DNA from: Gammaproteobacteria bacterium
GTDB taxonomy: Bacteria > Pseudomonadota > Gammaproteobacteria > Ga0077536
Assembly (NCBI GenBank): GCA_016191285.1
Contig: JACPPA010000037.1
Location: 1 to 64,000, forward strand
Length of the DNA stretch: 64,000 bases
Reading direction: 5' to 3'
Shown here: piece by piece, positions 1 to 9,268 of the stretch
Layout of the letters: each line of letters begins with the position of its first letter
Position numbering within the stretch: the first letter of the stretch is position 1
Notes under the pieces: model-generated
Databases searched by the model: none
What the model saw: only the letters and a program-made list of their open reading frames with translations
Told to the model about the DNA's origin: nothing
Program-made: the position numbers and the translations under genes

Positions 1-93
1 AAAATCCGAGTGTTGCAGCGTCGCGCTTACGGACTGCGTGACGAAGAGTACCTTCGATTGAAGATCCTTACCTGCATGCTGCCTAAGCTTTGA
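1..93 (+). CDS. ISL3-family transposase, C-terminal fragment
   Basis: The first 30 codons are open from base 1 and end at TGA 91-93. The residues include the stretch RRAYGLRDEEYLRLKIL, which resembles the conserved C-terminal tail of DDE transposases of the ISL3 (IS204/IS1001/IS1096/IS1165) family. The protein would catalyse cut-and-paste movement of the element. Only the tail is visible, so catalytic residues cannot be checked. The family call is from memory of this motif; another DDE family is possible. Confidence 0.65.
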   Translation, partial: KIRVLQRRAYGLRDEEYLRLKILTCMLPKL

Positions 94-137
94 GCGATAA
101 ATGATCAAGTTTTACCCACACTAAGTCCGGATGACCC
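1..137 (+). mobile_element. 3' end of an ISL3-like insertion sequence
   Basis: The window opens inside an insertion sequence. It contains the end of a transposase gene (stop at 91-93), 20 bases of spacer, and a candidate terminal inverted repeat at 114-137 that reads GGGTCATCCGG inward from the right end. Immediately outside is AT-rich sequence (138-145, taaatttt), which would suit the 8-bp AT-rich target duplications typical of ISL3 elements. The left end lies outside the window, so neither the inverted repeat nor the duplication can be confirmed here. Confidence 0.6.
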
Positions 138-372
138 TAAATTTTTATATCTCTTGTAAAAACCAACGCGCTTCAAACATCACTTGCGTTCGAAGTCGTG
201 ATCGTTTGTGATGCTGAATCTTTCCAATCAGATCAGGTGACTCGAGGGCGCGAGTCCGAGGACGTGTTCAGCGTTTGATCGGAGCTGACGATGAACAAGG
301 GGGGCGATGATAACGAGAAAAATCGAACGGCGAAAGCACCGTTTGCAAACTCGCGAAAGATTTTTTTCGTGC
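138..372. other. Gap between IS end and DUF3426 gene
   Basis: This AT-richer stretch lies downstream of the minus-strand DUF3426 gene and beside the IS end. I see no convincing gene, RNA or strong terminator hairpin in it. It may hold the insertion scar and the remains of whatever followed the DUF3426 gene. Confidence 0.4.
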
Positions 373-1188
373 TTACAAAAACGTGAATTCGAAGCTTGCA
401 GCCCGCGCACTAGCTTCGGCAATTTCTAACACGACGTAGAGCCTGCGACCGGCGGCGAGTCCAGTAGTTGGGTCAATACTTTTATCCAAATATTGATTGG
501 GTTCGAAACGTCTGATTCCAACCACACTGCCAGTATTGTCGTAAATTCCAAGTTCAATGATCGGATACGCGGCGGCGGCGGCGCTGCGATTCGCCAGCGT
601 CGCGTTCACGAGTAAGGCCTGTGCATAGTGCGGATGCTCGCGCACGTCGCGCGCGACGAGTTCAATCGCTCGCGCATCGTGCGGCGGATCGAGGCGACAT
701 CCCAATTCAGTGCACAACTGCGCACTGGCGGGACGTAAATTTGGATAACGTGCAAGTAACGGCGCGCGATAATTCCACGCGAGTTGTGCCAACAACGCGG
801 TCGCGCCGAACAACGCTAGTACGCTCCAAGCCCACACTAGACCGGAACGTTGCCGGCGCACCAAGCGCTCGACATCAGCGCGCAACACCGCAGGCACCGC
901 GTCAATATTGATGACGCTGAGTGGAGCTGTGTCGTCGCGCGGTGCTTCGGTGATCGAAACCTCAGCAAAATCCGCCGCGTTATCGATAATTAATCGCGGC
1001 GACGCGGGCCGCGTTTCGGCGGCGATCGCGGTGGTGATGGCGGGGAGAGACGTCGGCTCATCGGCGAGACGCGCGAGTGCGCTAAACACGCTCGCGCACG
1101 ATCCACAGGTGACGAAACCCTGTGCGGCGCTTAGCGTTGGCGCGTGTAGACGGAAAACCGCGGAACACTGAGGGCACTGCGTTAGCAT
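373..1188 (-). CDS. DUF3426 zinc-ribbon membrane protein
   Basis: A 271-residue protein. It begins with an MJ0042-type zinc ribbon (C5-x2-C8 and C28-x2-C31), followed by a low-complexity linker, one transmembrane helix at about residues 115-138, and a C-terminal DUF3426 domain predicted to lie outside the cytoplasm. The function is unknown. In betaproteobacteria this family commonly follows prmA, as here, where it starts 15 bases after the prmA stop and is probably co-transcribed. It ends the minus-strand accB-accC-prmA run just before the IS. The family call is from the zinc ribbon, topology and context. Confidence 0.8.
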   Translation of the reverse strand: MLTQCPQCSAVFRLHAPTLSAAQGFVTCGSCASVFSALARLADEPTSLPAITTAIAAETRPASPRLIIDNAADFAEVSITEAPRDDTAPLSVINIDAVPAVLRADVERLVRRQRSGLVWAWSVLALFGATALLAQLAWNYRAPLLARYPNLRPASAQLCTELGCRLDPPHDARAIELVARDVREHPHYAQALLVNATLANRSAAAAAYPIIELGIYDNTGSVVGIRRFEPNQYLDKSIDPTTGLAAGRRLYVVLEIAEASARAASFEFTFL

Positions 1189-1203
1189 CGATGTTTCAAT
1201 CGG

Positions 1204-2088
1204 CTAGCGACGGTGACCCGTGACTAGCGCCCACTCTCCTCGGCGTTCAGGTGCGTCCATCTTAAACGCGTCGGCATAGGCCTCCAACACATTGGTGACC
1301 TGCTCATTCAATATTCCGGAGAGTCCAAGGCGTCCGCCCGGCGCGAGCAACGCGGCAAAGCGCGACTGCAGGGCGAGCACGGGTTTAAGTAATAGATTCG
1401 CGACCACCACGTCGAAGGATTCGCTGCTGAACTCGTGCGGTTCGCCAATGACAAGGGAAGCGCAATGGTTGATGGCGGCGTTCTCGCGCGTGACCCGACA
1501 GGCGTCGGCATCGATATCGATGGCGGTTACGTGCGCGGCGCCGAGCTTGTGCGCGGCGATGGCGAGGATCCCGGACCCACAACCATAATCGAGCACGCGC
1601 CGGCCGCGAATCGCGGCGCGATCCACCAACCATTCCAAGCACAGCGCGGTGGTGGGGTGTGTACCCGTACCAAAGGCCATACCCGGATCGAGCGTGATCA
1701 CCAACTCGGCTTCAGGCGGCGACTCATGCCAGCTCGGAACAATCCACAATCGTTCAGCAAAACACAGCGGCACAAACTGCGCGCGCCACGTTTGCTCCCA
1801 GGTCTGATCCGCGATCCACTCAAAGCGGGCGTTGGTGAGGTCGAAGCCAGCGGCCGCCACCTGTTGCACGATCTCTTCACGTGGAACATCGGAATCGAAC
1901 AGCGCCTCCACGCAACACCGCGGCCACAGGCTTGGATCGGCGCTGTCCTCGGTATCAAAGATCAAGGTGTCATCGGCGGCATTGAGCGTCACGGTCAGCG
2001 CGCCCAAGTTTTCGAATAACGCTTCAAGCGCCGCGACGTTGATGTCGCGTGCGTTAATCGATAACTGGTACCAGCCGGATGCAGTCAT
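1204..2088 (-). CDS. prmA: Ribosomal protein L11 methyltransferase
   Basis: Trimethylates lysines and the N-terminus of ribosomal protein L11 using S-adenosylmethionine. The frame stays open further upstream, into accC, but the family starts at the ATG at 2088 (MTASGWYQL), giving 294 residues, the usual length. Visible motifs are the substrate-side GMAFGTGTHPTT loop, the SAM-binding DYGCGSGILAIAA (motif I) and the catalytic-region NLLLKP. The N-terminal third is the L11-recognition domain. It lies 40 bases after accC and leads into the DUF3426 gene, in the usual betaproteobacterial order. Confidence 0.95.
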   Translation of the reverse strand: MTASGWYQLSINARDINVAALEALFENLGALTVTLNAADDTLIFDTEDSADPSLWPRCCVEALFDSDVPREEIVQQVAAAGFDLTNARFEWIADQTWEQTWRAQFVPLCFAERLWIVPSWHESPPEAELVITLDPGMAFGTGTHPTTALCLEWLVDRAAIRGRRVLDYGCGSGILAIAAHKLGAAHVTAIDIDADACRVTRENAAINHCASLVIGEPHEFSSESFDVVVANLLLKPVLALQSRFAALLAPGGRLGLSGILNEQVTNVLEAYADAFKMDAPERRGEWALVTGHRR

Positions 2089-2128
2089 GATCTCGCGTTC
2101 GAACGGAACTCGCGGGTGCGTGGCTCGA

Positions 2129-3472
2129 CTACTCGTGCGCCAGTTTGCGTTCGAGGTAATGAATGTCCGTCCCACCGGCGATGAAGGCTGCATCGTGCAC
2201 CAGTTCGCGGTGCAACGGGATATTGGTGTCGATCCCGTCGACCACCATTTCGCTGAGCGCGTTCGACATCCGCGCCAGCGCTGTCGCGCGATCCGGGGCG
2301 TGCGTGATGAGCTTGGCCACCAACGAATCGTAGTACGGCGGCACCACATAACCGTCATAGAGATGAGAATCCACCCGCACGCCGAATCCGCCCGGTGTGT
2401 GAAAAGTCTTGACCCTGCCGGGTGAGGGGCGAAAGGTTCGCGGATCTTCGGCGTTAATCCGGCATTCGATCGAATGGCCACGCAACACCACGTCCGCCTG
2501 CGTCAGCGAAAGCCGGGCGCCAGCGGCTACCGCGAGTTGTTCTTTGACGATATCGAGCCCTGTCACCATTTCGGTTACCGGATGTTCAACCTGCACGCGC
2601 GTATTCATCTCAATAAAGTAGAACTCGCCGTTCTCGTACAGGAATTCGAAAGTCCCGGCGCCTCGATAGCCGATGGCGAGACAGGCTTCAACGCAGCGCT
2701 GGCCCATGCGCTCGCGCGTTTTGGCATCGAAGCCTGGCGCGGGCGATTCTTCGATGATTTTTTGATGCCGGCGCTGCATCGAACAATCGCGCTCGCCTAG
2801 GTGCACACAGTTGCCGTGATTATCCGCCATCACCTGGAATTCGATATGCCGCGGATGCTCCAAAAATTTTTCCATGTACACGGCATCGTTCTGAAAAGCG
2901 GACAGTGCTTCGCTTTTGGTCAATTGAATCGCGTTTTTAAGCGCCGCTTCGACGTGCACCACGCGCATCCCGCGCCCGCCGCCACCGCCGGCGGCCTTGA
3001 TAATGATCGGATAGCCGAGGTCCCGCGCGATTCGGATGTTCTCCGCCATGTCGTCAGTCAACGGTTTGCCCGAACCCGGCACGCAGGGCACGCCGGCTTT
3101 TTTCATCGCCGTGATAGCCGAAACCTTATCGCCCATTAGGCGAATCGTGTCCGAGCGTGGGCCGATAAATACAAACCCGCTCTGTTCCACGCGTTCGGCG
3201 AAATCCGCATTCTCCGCCAAAAAGCCATAGCCCGGATGGATGGCGACCGCATCAGTGACTTCGGCGGCACTGATCACCGCCGGGATATTCAAGTACGACA
3301 GGGCCGGCGCGGCCGGTCCGATACACACCGACTCGTCCGCCAGACGCACATGTTTTAGATCCCGGTCGACCGTGGAATGCACGGCCACCGTTTTGATGCC
3401 GAGTTCATGACACGCACGCAGAATACGCAACGCGATTTCGCCGCGATTGGCGATGACAACTTTGTCGAACAT
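2129..3472 (-). CDS. accC: Acetyl-CoA carboxylase, biotin carboxylase subunit
   Basis: Carboxylates biotin on AccB with ATP and bicarbonate, the first half of malonyl-CoA synthesis for fatty acids. At 447 residues it has the usual length. It begins [20 protein letters not shown], then shows the glycine-rich ATP-grasp loop ([12 protein letters not shown]), the catalytic [16 protein letters not shown] segment and the C-terminal biotin-carboxylase domain. It sits 12 bases downstream of accB, so the two are surely one transcript. The AccA and AccD subunits are not in the window. Confidence 0.98.
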   Translation of the reverse strand: MFDKVVIANRGEIALRILRACHELGIKTVAVHSTVDRDLKHVRLADESVCIGPAAPALSYLNIPAVISAAEVTDAVAIHPGYGFLAENADFAERVEQSGFVFIGPRSDTIRLMGDKVSAITAMKKAGVPCVPGSGKPLTDDMAENIRIARDLGYPIIIKAAGGGGGRGMRVVHVEAALKNAIQLTKSEALSAFQNDAVYMEKFLEHPRHIEFQVMADNHGNCVHLGERDCSMQRRHQKIIEESPAPGFDAKTRERMGQRCVEACLAIGYRGAGTFEFLYENGEFYFIEMNTRVQVEHPVTEMVTGLDIVKEQLAVAAGARLSLTQADVVLRGHSIECRINAEDPRTFRPSPGRVKTFHTPGGFGVRVDSHLYDGYVVPPYYDSLVAKLITHAPDRATALARMSNALSEMVVDGIDTNIPLHRELVHDAAFIAGGTDIHYLERKLAHE

Positions 3473-3484
3473 GGAAATTGCGAG

Positions 3485-3907
3485 CTAACCGAGAATGAAG
3501 AGCGGTTGTTCAAATTCAACCGGTTGTCCGTTTTCGGCCAGAATCGATAACACCGTGCCGGCGCGGTCGGCCTCAATCGGATTCATGATTTTCATCGCCT
3601 CGATAATGCACAGGGAGTCACCGACTTTGACTTTGTCGCCGACTTTGACGAACGCCGGACTATCCGGCGCCGGCGAGCTATAGAAAGTCCCGACCATCGG
3701 CGCCGTCACCACGTGTCCATCCGGTTTGGCGGGCGTAGGCGGCGTGGCCACGACGGCGGTTACTGGCGCGGCCGGCGTCATCATTTGTACGGTGGCACCC
3801 GGTAGCCGGCTGATGCGGACCGATTCTTCGCCTTCTTTGATTTCGATCTCAGCGATGCCGGATTCTTCGAGCAATTCGATGAGTTTTTTTACTTTTCGCA
3901 AATCCAT
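3485..3907 (-). CDS. accB: Acetyl-CoA carboxylase biotin carboxyl carrier protein
   Basis: Carries the biotin that AccC carboxylates. The 140-residue protein has an N-terminal helical region ([17 protein letters not shown]), a Pro/Ala/Val-rich flexible linker at about 40-65, and a C-terminal biotinyl domain with the canonical EAMKIMN motif; K106 is the biotinylation site. It is followed directly by accC and preceded by aroQ. Biotin synthesis genes (bioB, bioF, bioC, bioD) lie about 27 kb away in the same window. Confidence 0.98.
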   Translation of the reverse strand: MDLRKVKKLIELLEESGIAEIEIKEGEESVRISRLPGATVQMMTPAAPVTAVVATPPTPAKPDGHVVTAPMVGTFYSSPAPDSPAFVKVGDKVKVGDSLCIIEAMKIMNPIEADRAGTVLSILAENGQPVEFEQPLFILG

Positions 3908-3934
3908 AATGAGTTCCTGAGAGGCCAGACTCGC

Positions 3935-4381
3935 TTAGGTCCGAAGACTGAGGTGATGCGCCGCAGCGGCGATCGCTAATCCATAACTGTGGGCGCCGAA
4001 GCCGGCGATGGTCCCGAGCGCGACATCCGCTAAATAAGAATGTTGCCGGAATGGTTCGCGCGCGTGGACATTTGATAAATGGACTTCGATGAATGGGATC
4101 GCAACCCCCAGCAACGCATCCCGGAGCGCAATGCTGGTATGCGTATAGGCGCCCGGATTGATCACGATGAACACCACTTGTTCGGCTTTGGCCGCGTGGA
4201 TCCGGTCGATCAGGGCATGTTCGGCATTACTCTGATAGCAGGCGAGGGTATGACCTAGGCCCGCCGCCTGCGCAACGGCTGCCGCTTCGATGGCAGCGAG
4301 CGTCAGCTGTCCATAGCGATCCGGCTCGCGTTCGCCGAGTAGGTTCAGGTTGGGTCCGTTAATAAGTAAAAGCTGCGCCAC
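3935..4381 (-). CDS. aroQ: 3-dehydroquinate dehydratase, type II
   Basis: Converts 3-dehydroquinate to 3-dehydroshikimate in the shikimate pathway. The 148-residue length is typical of the dodecameric type II enzyme. Visible motifs are the N-terminal [20 protein letters not shown] with the catalytic Tyr, the [16 protein letters not shown] segment and the [16 protein letters not shown] substrate loop with the catalytic His. It lies between the TlpA-like gene and accB, 27 bases before accB, as in many betaproteobacteria. Confidence 0.97.
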   Translation of the reverse strand: MAQLLLINGPNLNLLGEREPDRYGQLTLAAIEAAAVAQAAGLGHTLACYQSNAEHALIDRIHAAKAEQVVFIVINPGAYTHTSIALRDALLGVAIPFIEVHLSNVHAREPFRQHSYLADVALGTIAGFGAHSYGLAIAAAAHHLSLRT

Positions 4382-4488
4382 CGGTTACTTGGCCTGTCAC
4401 TGCCGCAGCACACGCGGCGCGCGGAAAGTATCACAGCAGATTGGGAGATGCGAGCGCGATCGCCGCTGATAAGACCAAATCGCGGTGG

Positions 4489-5079
4489 TTATCGTGCGAC
4501 TTGCTGTTGGGCAGCGGGTGCTTTGACGAGAGATTCGAACACTTCACGGGCCGCCGATGACGACCATTCCCCTTGGTGCGTGGTAACGATTTCACCACGC
4601 GGGTCGAACACCACCGTAAACGGCAACGCGCCAATAGTATTGCCTAGTCCACGCATCAGCTCCGCGACATTGTCATCGCCGGCGAGTACGGGATAGTTAA
4701 TGCCGCGCACGGCAGCGAACTTACTCGCCGCGTTGACGTCATCGAGTGCAATGCCGACAAATTGCAAACCACGCGGACCGAACTCTTTTTGCAGTTCAAT
4801 GAATCCCGGAATTTCATGCACACACGGCGGACACCAGGTCGCCCAGAAATTAACAACTAAGACTTTCCCCCTCCATTCGGTAAGCGAGTGCTCACGGCCG
4901 TTGAGATCTTTGATGCGCACGGGTACGTCGGCAACGGTCCGGAGAGGTTGCGGCGCAACGTCCGTGACAAGCGCATTGGTAGCGGCCGAATGGTGCCGGT
5001 TGACGCTAACTTGGTAGCCGGCAACCGCCGAGAGGCTGGCAACTACCAAGGCCCAGGCCAGTACGCGCCGGTCACTCAT
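4489..5079 (-). CDS. TlpA-like thiol-disulfide oxidoreductase
   Basis: A membrane-anchored periplasmic thioredoxin-fold protein that likely reduces disulfides, perhaps in cytochrome c or oxidase copper-site maturation. The chosen start is the ATG at 5079 ([16 protein letters not shown]), giving 196 residues with an N-terminal signal-anchor at about 5-22. The AhpC-TSA/Redoxin domain carries the WATWCPPC motif with C83 and C86. The start overlaps the dsbD stop by 8 bp (ATGAGTGA), which suggests coupled translation and fits DsbD as its electron donor. TlpA, ResA and CcmG-like roles cannot be told apart from sequence alone. Confidence 0.88.
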   Translation of the reverse strand: MSDRRVLAWALVVASLSAVAGYQVSVNRHHSAATNALVTDVAPQPLRTVADVPVRIKDLNGREHSLTEWRGKVLVVNFWATWCPPCVHEIPGFIELQKEFGPRGLQFVGIALDDVNAASKFAAVRGINYPVLAGDDNVAELMRGLGNTIGALPFTVVFDPRGEIVTTHQGEWSSSAAREVFESLVKAPAAQQQVAR

Positions 5080-6898
5080 GGGGCGTGGATTCCGTGAGCA
5101 ACGCTCCGAATTCAATCGGATCGGCATAGCCTACGAGCCGTTGTGCGCGAAGCTCCCGGCCAGTCGAATCAAACACCAGCACGGCGGGCGGACCCAGTAA
5201 CTCAAAGCGCTTGAGCAATGCCTGATCCTCCGTGTCCACCGCCGTCACATCCGCACGGAGACGAACAAATCCCGTCAAGCGCGCTCGAATCGCCGGATCG
5301 CGAAAAGTATTGCGCTCCAGCCGTTTGCACTCGAGACACCAATCCGCATAGAAGTCGACCAGTACCGGTTTGGCAGCGCTACGCGCCGTGGCGAGCATTG
5401 CGTCGAGCTGACGCACGCCCTTGACGGCCGTGAACTCGGCCGGAGCCGCTACAGAGTTCGCCTGTGCGCTGGTCAAGGGCGCCAAAGGACGCAATGGATT
5501 GTCAGCCCCGGCCGCGGCGCCGACGATTAACACCACGCCATAACACAACAGGACCATTCCCATGCCCTTCCATAATCGCTGCCAACCGGAGGCTGCATCT
5601 TTCAGCGGTTCGAGTGCCCCCAAAAAAATCGCCGATCCAATTAAAAGCGTCGCCCACAGCGCCAGGGTTGCTGCCGGCGGGATGATCCGCTCAAGAAACC
5701 AGATTGCGAGCCCAAGAAAGACCACGCCGAACAGATGCTTCACCGTTTCCATCCACACCCCAGCGCGCGGCAACCAACGACCCGCGGATGCACCCAACAC
5801 TAATAACGGCGCACCCATGCCGAGACCCAAGGCGAACAGCGCGCTACCACCCACCACCGCGCTGCCCTGATGGCTGAGGTACAACAAGGCGGCCGCGAGC
5901 GGCGGCGCGACGCAGGGTCCGACAATCAGCGCGGACAGGACACCCATCGCCGCTACCCCTGCGAGCCTGCCGCTGGCCTGGCCCCGACTCAGCGCTTCGA
6001 GTCGGGTTTGCAGAAACGACGGGAGTTGCAAGGTGAAGAACCCAAACATCGACAACGCCAGGGCGACAAAGAGGGCGCTGAAACCGACCAATACCACGGG
6101 GTGTTGCAACATACCCTGTAGATTGCGACCGAAAAGCCCGGCGACCAGGCCGAGCAACGCATAGGTGACGGCCATGGCAAGCACATAAGTCAGTGACAAG
6201 CCAAAACTGCGCGCGGCACCGAGTGCCGCGCGTTGGCCAACGATGATCCCCGACAAGATGGGGATCATTGGAAATACACAGGGCGTGAATGCCAGCGCGA
6301 GACCAGCGAGGAAAAACCAACCGATCACGCCGCTTAAACTTTGGGTGGCAAGGCCGGCTGCGAGTCGATCGATTGGCGCTTGAGTTGCGGAAGACTCCTC
6401 CCGCCCGGCGGGATTAGCCGCCGAATCGCCGGTTAACAGTACCTCTTTCTTGATAGGCGGATAACAGATCCCGTCTTCGGCGCAGCCTTGATAGGTAACA
6501 CGTAATTTGCGTTCGCCAGCGACGCGACCCGTCACGGCAAGATCCACCGTCTGGCCAGTCCGATAAATTTGCACGCGGCCAAACTCAGCATCGTCCTTGA
6601 TTTCACCGATCGGAAGGTTGGGCGTCGTTACCCTTAGTCCCGGGGTTAACGCCTCAAATCGCATCCGGTCACGATAAAGGTAATAGCCCGGCGCAATTTG
6701 CCATTCGAGACGGACGCCATCCGCTTGCTCAGTATGTGATAGAGAAAAAGCCTGGTCGGCCGGCAGGAATTCCCGGTGAGGTAAACGGCCACCGTTGCTT
6801 AGTGCCTCCAGCCTATCGAGTACACCAGCGGCAAACGCCGGCGAGTGCAGTCCCAAACTACTCAGCAATAAAATTAAGCAACAGAATCGTTTAGCCAT
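5072..6898 (-). CDS. dsbD: Thiol:disulfide interchange protein DsbD
   Basis: Moves electrons from cytoplasmic thioredoxin across the inner membrane to periplasmic disulfide reductases. The 608-residue protein has a signal peptide, an N-terminal DsbD-alpha domain (cysteines in the segment [13 protein letters not shown]), an eight-helix membrane domain containing the FTPCVFPM and GPCVAPP cysteine motifs, and a C-terminal thioredoxin domain with C521-L-E-C524. Length and domain order are normal. It is the first complete gene of the minus-strand run, and its start overlaps the relic of cutA, its usual upstream partner. Confidence 0.97.
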   Translation of the reverse strand: MAKRFCCLILLLSSLGLHSPAFAAGVLDRLEALSNGGRLPHREFLPADQAFSLSHTEQADGVRLEWQIAPGYYLYRDRMRFEALTPGLRVTTPNLPIGEIKDDAEFGRVQIYRTGQTVDLAVTGRVAGERKLRVTYQGCAEDGICYPPIKKEVLLTGDSAANPAGREESSATQAPIDRLAAGLATQSLSGVIGWFFLAGLALAFTPCVFPMIPILSGIIVGQRAALGAARSFGLSLTYVLAMAVTYALLGLVAGLFGRNLQGMLQHPVVLVGFSALFVALALSMFGFFTLQLPSFLQTRLEALSRGQASGRLAGVAAMGVLSALIVGPCVAPPLAAALLYLSHQGSAVVGGSALFALGLGMGAPLLVLGASAGRWLPRAGVWMETVKHLFGVVFLGLAIWFLERIIPPAATLALWATLLIGSAIFLGALEPLKDAASGWQRLWKGMGMVLLCYGVVLIVGAAAGADNPLRPLAPLTSAQANSVAAPAEFTAVKGVRQLDAMLATARSAAKPVLVDFYADWCLECKRLERNTFRDPAIRARLTGFVRLRADVTAVDTEDQALLKRFELLGPPAVLVFDSTGRELRAQRLVGYADPIEFGALLTESTPHE

Positions 6899-6999
6899 AA
6901 CAAAAATTGTGGTAAGCCGGTATCGATAGGGACCGCTAGAACTTCGAGGAGTTCATAGGGGCGCTGTGCCGCCAATGCCGCTTCGAGCCTCGGATCCAC
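6874..6999 (-). pseudogene. cutA: Relic of cutA (C-terminal end only)
   Basis: Reading the minus strand in the frame that crosses the dsbD start by 25 bases gives VDPRLEAALAAQRPYELLEV and then [16 protein letters not shown], ending at TAA 6876-6874. This matches the C-terminal third of the divalent-ion tolerance protein CutA (the HPYEVPE...LPI..G...YL.WL region), which often sits just upstream of dsbD. The frame is closed upstream by TAG at 7011-7009, and I find no N-terminal CutA half in any frame before it. About 60-65 residues appear to be lost, so it is called a pseudogene. A GTG at 6999 could still start a 41-residue peptide. Confidence 0.7.
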
Positions 7000-7133
7000 G
7001 GCCGAAAACTAAAGCGCGGGTCTGTGCGAAACGCCGTTCAAACTACGCCGTGTCGACGAAATGGTTATTCTACGCGCAGAGCCTTGAGTACCGGTATGGC
7101 TTTAGATGAGCACTTACGCAGCACATTCCCACT

Positions 7134-8036
7134 ATGCAAAATTTGATCTTAATTTGCGTGCCGACGTATCAACGGCCGGTCATGCTGCAAAAATGTCTGT
7201 CCGCGCTCGCCGCGCTGGAGGGGCTGGACGCCTATCGAGTCGAATGCTTAATTGTGGATAACGACGCCGCAGGCTCCGCACGCGCGGTTGTTACAACCTT
7301 CGCGTCGAAGGCGCCATGGCCGTTGCATTATGTTATCGAACCGGCGCGTGGCCTGGTGTGTGTGCGTAATCGCGTGCTCGAAGAAGCCGTGGTGCGCGCC
7401 GCGACTTATCTCGCGTGCCTCGATGACGACGAGTGGCCGGCACCAGTCTGGTTGGCGCGCCACTTGGAAGCGTTGGTTAAATTTAATGCCGAGGTCACGA
7501 CCGGACCGGTAATCCCCGTTGCCGAGAATGAAATCACACCGCCCGGAGTCGGCGGTGGCAAGGCGCGACCCCGCACCGGCGAGCAACCACATCATGTCGC
7601 TTGCAACAACGTCGTTTTCCATCGACGTTTACTCGTGGATCAAGCGCTGCGCTTTGACCCACGCTATAACTTTATCGGCGGTGAAGATTTCGATTTTTTT
7701 GATTCTTCTCGCGCGCTCGGAAATAGACACGTGTGGGTGGCCGAGGCCACGGTGTTCGAGACGATTCCGCCCGAACGCCAAACCGCGCGTTATATCTTCA
7801 AACGCCATTTTAGCGGCGGCATCAATAGCGTGGTGTTCTATCGCAAACGTCACGGGCGAGTCGCTACATGGAGTTATTTCACGCTGCGCGCATTCGGCAA
7901 GCTGCTCAGCGCCAGCGTGGTTTTCCCGCTATATGTACTATCGGGGCGTTATCGCTCACGGTCGCTAAAGCGCGTGGCCAATGCCCTCGGTTTTATCAGT
8001 GGACTATTTAAATTCAGCGTTGAACGCTATCGCTAA
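7134..8036 (+). CDS. Glycosyltransferase family 2 protein
   Basis: A 300-residue GT-A fold transferase. It begins LILICVPTYQRPVMLQKCL, has the nucleotide-sugar binding VDNDAAGS and the DDDEWPAP (DxD-type) motif, and a second conserved GGEDFDFFDS segment (the ED(x)D region of GT2 enzymes). The C-terminus has a hydrophobic stretch (about 245-270) that may tie it to the membrane. It probably adds a sugar to a surface glycan; donor and acceptor are unknown. It stands alone, divergent from dsbD and convergent with the aminotransferase gene. Confidence 0.85.
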   Translation: MQNLILICVPTYQRPVMLQKCLSALAALEGLDAYRVECLIVDNDAAGSARAVVTTFASKAPWPLHYVIEPARGLVCVRNRVLEEAVVRAATYLACLDDDEWPAPVWLARHLEALVKFNAEVTTGPVIPVAENEITPPGVGGGKARPRTGEQPHHVACNNVVFHRRLLVDQALRFDPRYNFIGGEDFDFFDSSRALGNRHVWVAEATVFETIPPERQTARYIFKRHFSGGINSVVFYRKRHGRVATWSYFTLRAFGKLLSASVVFPLYVLSGRYRSRSLKRVANALGFISGLFKFSVERYR

Positions 8037-8044
8037 CGCGTCAG

Positions 8045-9196
8045 TTAAAGTGCCGCAAGCCTCAAAGCGGCTTTTTCCAGTGTCGAGTCTTCCTTACAAA
8101 AACAAAATCGCACATAGCGCGACGCCGGCGGGTGTTCGTAGAACACCGACATCGGGATCGCAGCCACGCCACGTTCCTTGGTCAACCATTCAACGAACGC
8201 GCGATCCGGCAAATCGCTGATCGCACTGTACTCGGCGAGTTGAAAAAAAGTGCCTTGCGAGGGCTTAAGCACAAAGCGCGAATGCTTGAGCGCGGCGTTG
8301 AACAGATCCCGTTTCCGTTGATAAAACTGCGGCAACTCATCCAGATGCTCGGGATGGGCCTGCATGAAATCGGCAAGGCCCAGTTGAATCGGCGTGATCC
8401 CGACAAAGGTCACGAATTGATGCACCCGTCTGAGTTCTTGAGTCAGGGCCGGCGGCGCTACGCAATAGCCGGTCTTCCAGCCCGTTACGTGATAAGTCTT
8501 ACCGAAGGACGACACCGCGAACGAACGCGCGGCCAGCGCCGGGTAGCGCAGCACGCTTTCGTGGCGCACGCCATCGAATACCAAATGTTCGTAAACTTCA
8601 TCGGAACACACGACGAGGTTGTGACGTTCGGCCAGACGCTCGAGTTCGCGCAAATCCTCGGCATCCAACATGGTGCCGGTGGGATTATGCGGTGAATTCA
8701 CCATGATCATTCGCGTGCGCGACGTGATCGTGTCGGCCACGCGTTGCCAGTCAATGCGATACGCCGGCGGCGTCAACGCTAATCGAATGGGTCGACCGCC
8801 GGCCAAGGTTACCGCCGGCTCATAACTGTCGTAAGCCGGGTCGAACAGGATGACTTCGTCGCCGGGCCGACACACGGCGGTTACCGCACAGTAAATCGCT
8901 TCGGTGGCGCCCGGGGTTACCGTCACTTCGGTCTCGGGTGACACCTTGGCGCCGTAACACCTCAGCACTTTAGTCGCGATCGCTTCGCGCAGACTCAATA
9001 CGCCGGCCATTGGGGGATATTGATTGAAGCCCGTGTCGAGGTAATGCTTAACGCGTTCCTTCAATGCGCTGGGTCCGTCGTAATCCGGAAAGCCTTGCGA
9101 GAGATTGATGGCGCCATGCGCGGCGGCCAGCGCCGACATCACGGTAAAGATCGTCGTCCCGACATGCGGGAGCTTGCTGTTAAGCTTAAGGCTCAT
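8045..9196 (-). CDS. Class I/II PLP aminotransferase (methionine/kynurenine type)
   Basis: A fold-type I pyridoxal-phosphate aminotransferase of 383 residues from the ATG at 9196 (MSLKLNSKLPHVGTTIF). An in-frame ATG at 9226 is possible but adds non-family residues. Motifs are the N-terminal INLSQGFPDYDGP, the PHNPTG loop, SDEVYEHLVFD, and the cofactor-binding lysine in SFGKTYHVTGWK. This closely resembles the YbdL/KAT II group, which uses methionine and aromatic amino acids with 2-oxo acids, possibly in methionine salvage. The exact substrate cannot be fixed from sequence. Confidence 0.85.
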   Translation of the reverse strand: MSLKLNSKLPHVGTTIFTVMSALAAAHGAINLSQGFPDYDGPSALKERVKHYLDTGFNQYPPMAGVLSLREAIATKVLRCYGAKVSPETEVTVTPGATEAIYCAVTAVCRPGDEVILFDPAYDSYEPAVTLAGGRPIRLALTPPAYRIDWQRVADTITSRTRMIMVNSPHNPTGTMLDAEDLRELERLAERHNLVVCSDEVYEHLVFDGVRHESVLRYPALAARSFAVSSFGKTYHVTGWKTGYCVAPPALTQELRRVHQFVTFVGITPIQLGLADFMQAHPEHLDELPQFYQRKRDLFNAALKHSRFVLKPSQGTFFQLAEYSAISDLPDRAFVEWLTKERGVAAIPMSVFYEHPPASRYVRFCFCKEDSTLEKAALRLAAL

Positions 9197-9268
9197 TCGC
9201 GCATTATGGCCAAAGCCGTTGCGCATCCCAACCGCGGTTGCGAGCCTTCCTGCTAATCGCCGAATCGA

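Noticed and set aside
1435-2019. Long plus-strand open frame opposite prmA
   Set aside because: It is antisense to a well-supported gene, is rich in Arg and His as expected of a shadow frame, and has no family features.
2089-2481. N-terminal extension of the prmA frame into accC
   Set aside because: The extra residues overlap accC and do not resemble PrmA. The ATG at 2088 gives the family length.
8132-8695. Plus-strand frame opposite the aminotransferase
   Set aside because: Antisense shadow of a gene with clear PLP-enzyme motifs.
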